This document shows positions 62,488-64,000 of a DNA stretch of 64,000 nt, piece by piece. Source of the stretch: Whitmania pigra (lineage: Eukaryota > Annelida > Clitellata > Hirudinida > Haemopidae). Within the stretch, counting starts at the first letter, position 1. Every line of letters starts with the position of its first letter. Both the position numbers and the translations under genes were made by a program. The stretch lies in the NCBI GenBank assembly GCA_021613335.1, contig JAJTWR010000236.1, positions 2,101,001 through 2,165,000 on the forward strand. The letters are read 5' to 3'. Below the pieces are notes generated by a model. It searched no databases, was not told where the DNA came from, and saw nothing but the letters and a program-made list of their open reading frames with translations.

Positions 62488-64000
62488 AATCAGTGCAAGA
62501 ATGTAGCTTCATCCAAAGACGTTAGCAATGACTCAAATCGTACCCAGTCAAGCGAATGGCGGATTGATGGCTCGGTTGGTTGAATGATTGATAGATAGGC
62601 CTGCTGATTGATGCCCTACTGGACCACAATCCACCAACCTCTGTTGATTGCGGTGCGTCAATCATCCGAGACAAGTTCTGATAGGAAATCAATCAGAGGT
62701 CTCTCCATCGACAGCGGGACTATCAATTTATCGGCACCGAGTTTCCAGGAAAAGATATTATTTCTGTTTTTCTTCGTATTTTTTTTATATTCACTTTCAC
62801 TTTCACATTTAATCAACGTTTATTTTTTATTTCATTTCTATTTTTTTATATTTCCGGAATTCCGACAGGAGTTGATTTACAAAATCTCCGAAGAAATCGG
62901 AGACATATTCGCTGTCGAACGAATGACAGATTGTTACGCGGAGGAAAGAAAGCGTTTGTTTACATTTTTGAGTTGTTGGAAATGCACTCGTACGGTTTCG
63001 TTTGTTTTTTTGGGTTTTTTTTTGATCGAATGTTTCAGTATTTTTAACTTTAAAAATAATTTTTTTAAAAATCTACAACGACCGCATCGGTGCCATTACT
63101 CATTTTAATTAATGTTATGTTAGCGTTCGTATCGAGCATCAAGAAGGGATGCAAAGGGAACAGTTTTTACATTCCGAGTGCGTTAATGCGTCTAATGAAT
63201 CAAATAGTAAATAAATAAATTAATTAAAAATTTCAACAACATTCTAAAACATTCCTTTAACATTTTTTCGATAGAGACGTTTTTCAGTTTTCGATCTATA
63301 TCAGCACATCCCTGATTTTTCATAACATTGTGACGTCGTATAGACGAGACGAGCGCCAAAGCCAGCTGATAACAAAGGACGGGTCATTCGATGAGTTATT
63401 TTAGGACATTTCGATAAAAAGATGGAAATTCCCCGAGAAATTCGAAAGCTCTAAATCTCCCTCCATCGTACATCAGCTGATCCTGAAGGCTGATTTCATT
63501 CTTTAGTAGAACGAATTTCAAATAATTTGTGTATTCTCAATACAAAAAAGCTAATTAATTAATCATTGTTTTAATCAACCGCCAGCCAATCATTTGGATG
63601 CCCGATTTTCATAAAGCGTCGATCTCTGTAGGGAATAAAATCTCCCAGCCAATTAATTCCCTCCTAGCCCTTTAACCCCTCCTCCTTGTAATCCTTCTAA
63701 TTCATCCATTGGCTGCCCGTGGAATGCCTCTTCGGCAATTGGCCAATGTAAACAAGAGCTATCGGTGCAAATTGGCGCCACGTTATCAGTGCTGGAAGGG
63801 ATGGCCTCCCTGTAAGCCCCCTAGAACGATTGAACGGTTTGGAGATTTAATAGCGGGGTCATCAATCCGGTTCTCGTTTCTCAGCTGATGTTATTGTTGT
63901 CATGGTTACTGAATGACAGGGGGGGGGGGAGGGCATTGGCTGTGTTACGGTACGAATGCTTTTCCGTTTTACATTTATTAATGTATTATTATTATTGTTG
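61511..64000. other. No supported gene; possible upstream or regulatory DNA
   Basis: (AAAT)n lies at about 62455-62486. A relatively GC-rich island at 62140-62345 holds a 37-codon minus-strand frame (62103-62216). A plus-strand frame at 62608-63108 contains hydrophobic T-rich translation in its middle and two more codon-like ends, the second starting after an AG at about 62869. I cannot support it as a gene. 63580-63860 has clustered motif-like sequences (TGTAAACA, CAATTGGCCAAT, CAGCTGAT) and a G10 run near 63920. It could be the promoter side of a gene beyond the window. Confidence 0.4.
62455..62486. repeat. (AAAT)n microsatellite
   Basis: About eight perfect AAAT units. Confidence 0.88.

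Noticed and set aside
62608..63108. 166-codon plus-strand ORF as a gene
   Set aside because: Its middle is a T-rich, Phe/Leu translation typical of intronic DNA, and the flanking parts show no recognisable domain.

Overview
The window is genomic DNA from an animal. It is AT-rich and most genes are split by short GT-AG introns. Several genes have unmistakable animal orthologues: GOPC, ORC3, DNAJB13, KATNAL2, a heparan sulfate 3-O-sulfotransferase and a prohormone-convertase-type protease. No species can be named from the sequence. The gene content fits an invertebrate bilaterian, but that is inference. Exon models were built by hand from reading frame, splice sites and intron phase; most close exactly in frame.

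Layout. 15-2336 (+) is the 3' part of a DDX28-like mitochondrial DEAD-box helicase. 2858-4271 (+) is an unrecognised 320-residue gene whose last exons and 3' end lie inside a perfect tandem duplication (3346-5700). 5971-15543 holds eleven U1 snRNA genes: eight tandem plus-strand copies, two divergent minus-strand copies, and one more plus-strand copy. Every copy has a proximal element starting 56-57 bases upstream and a second conserved element about 190-220 bases upstream. A tRNA-derived SINE has jumped into one spacer. 16371-17579 (+) is an orphan single-exon ORF. 17931-21112 (+) is GOPC in nine exons.

23120-38930 (-) is a cluster of three paralogous genes. Each encodes a signal peptide plus seven Ig-like domains, one exon per domain with phase-1 introns, and no membrane anchor. 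A 5'-truncated LINE containing a foldback DNA transposon sits between two of them. 40329-46648 (+) is a furin/PC1-like proprotein convertase (13 exons, 790 residues). Then, all on the minus strand, come DNAJB13 (47993-49858), ORC3 (50111-56548, 20 exons), an intronless KATNAL2 (57299-58918) and a heparan sulfate 3-O-sulfotransferase (59890-61510). 61511-64000 has no gene I can support.

The genes do not form one pathway. Two themes stand out. The first is the U1 array, which contains copies altered in the 5'-splice-site-pairing end and in the U1-70K loop, with a shared upstream element about 200 bases away. The second is the secreted seven-Ig family, which shows recent unequal exchange and complete homogenisation of one terminal exon.
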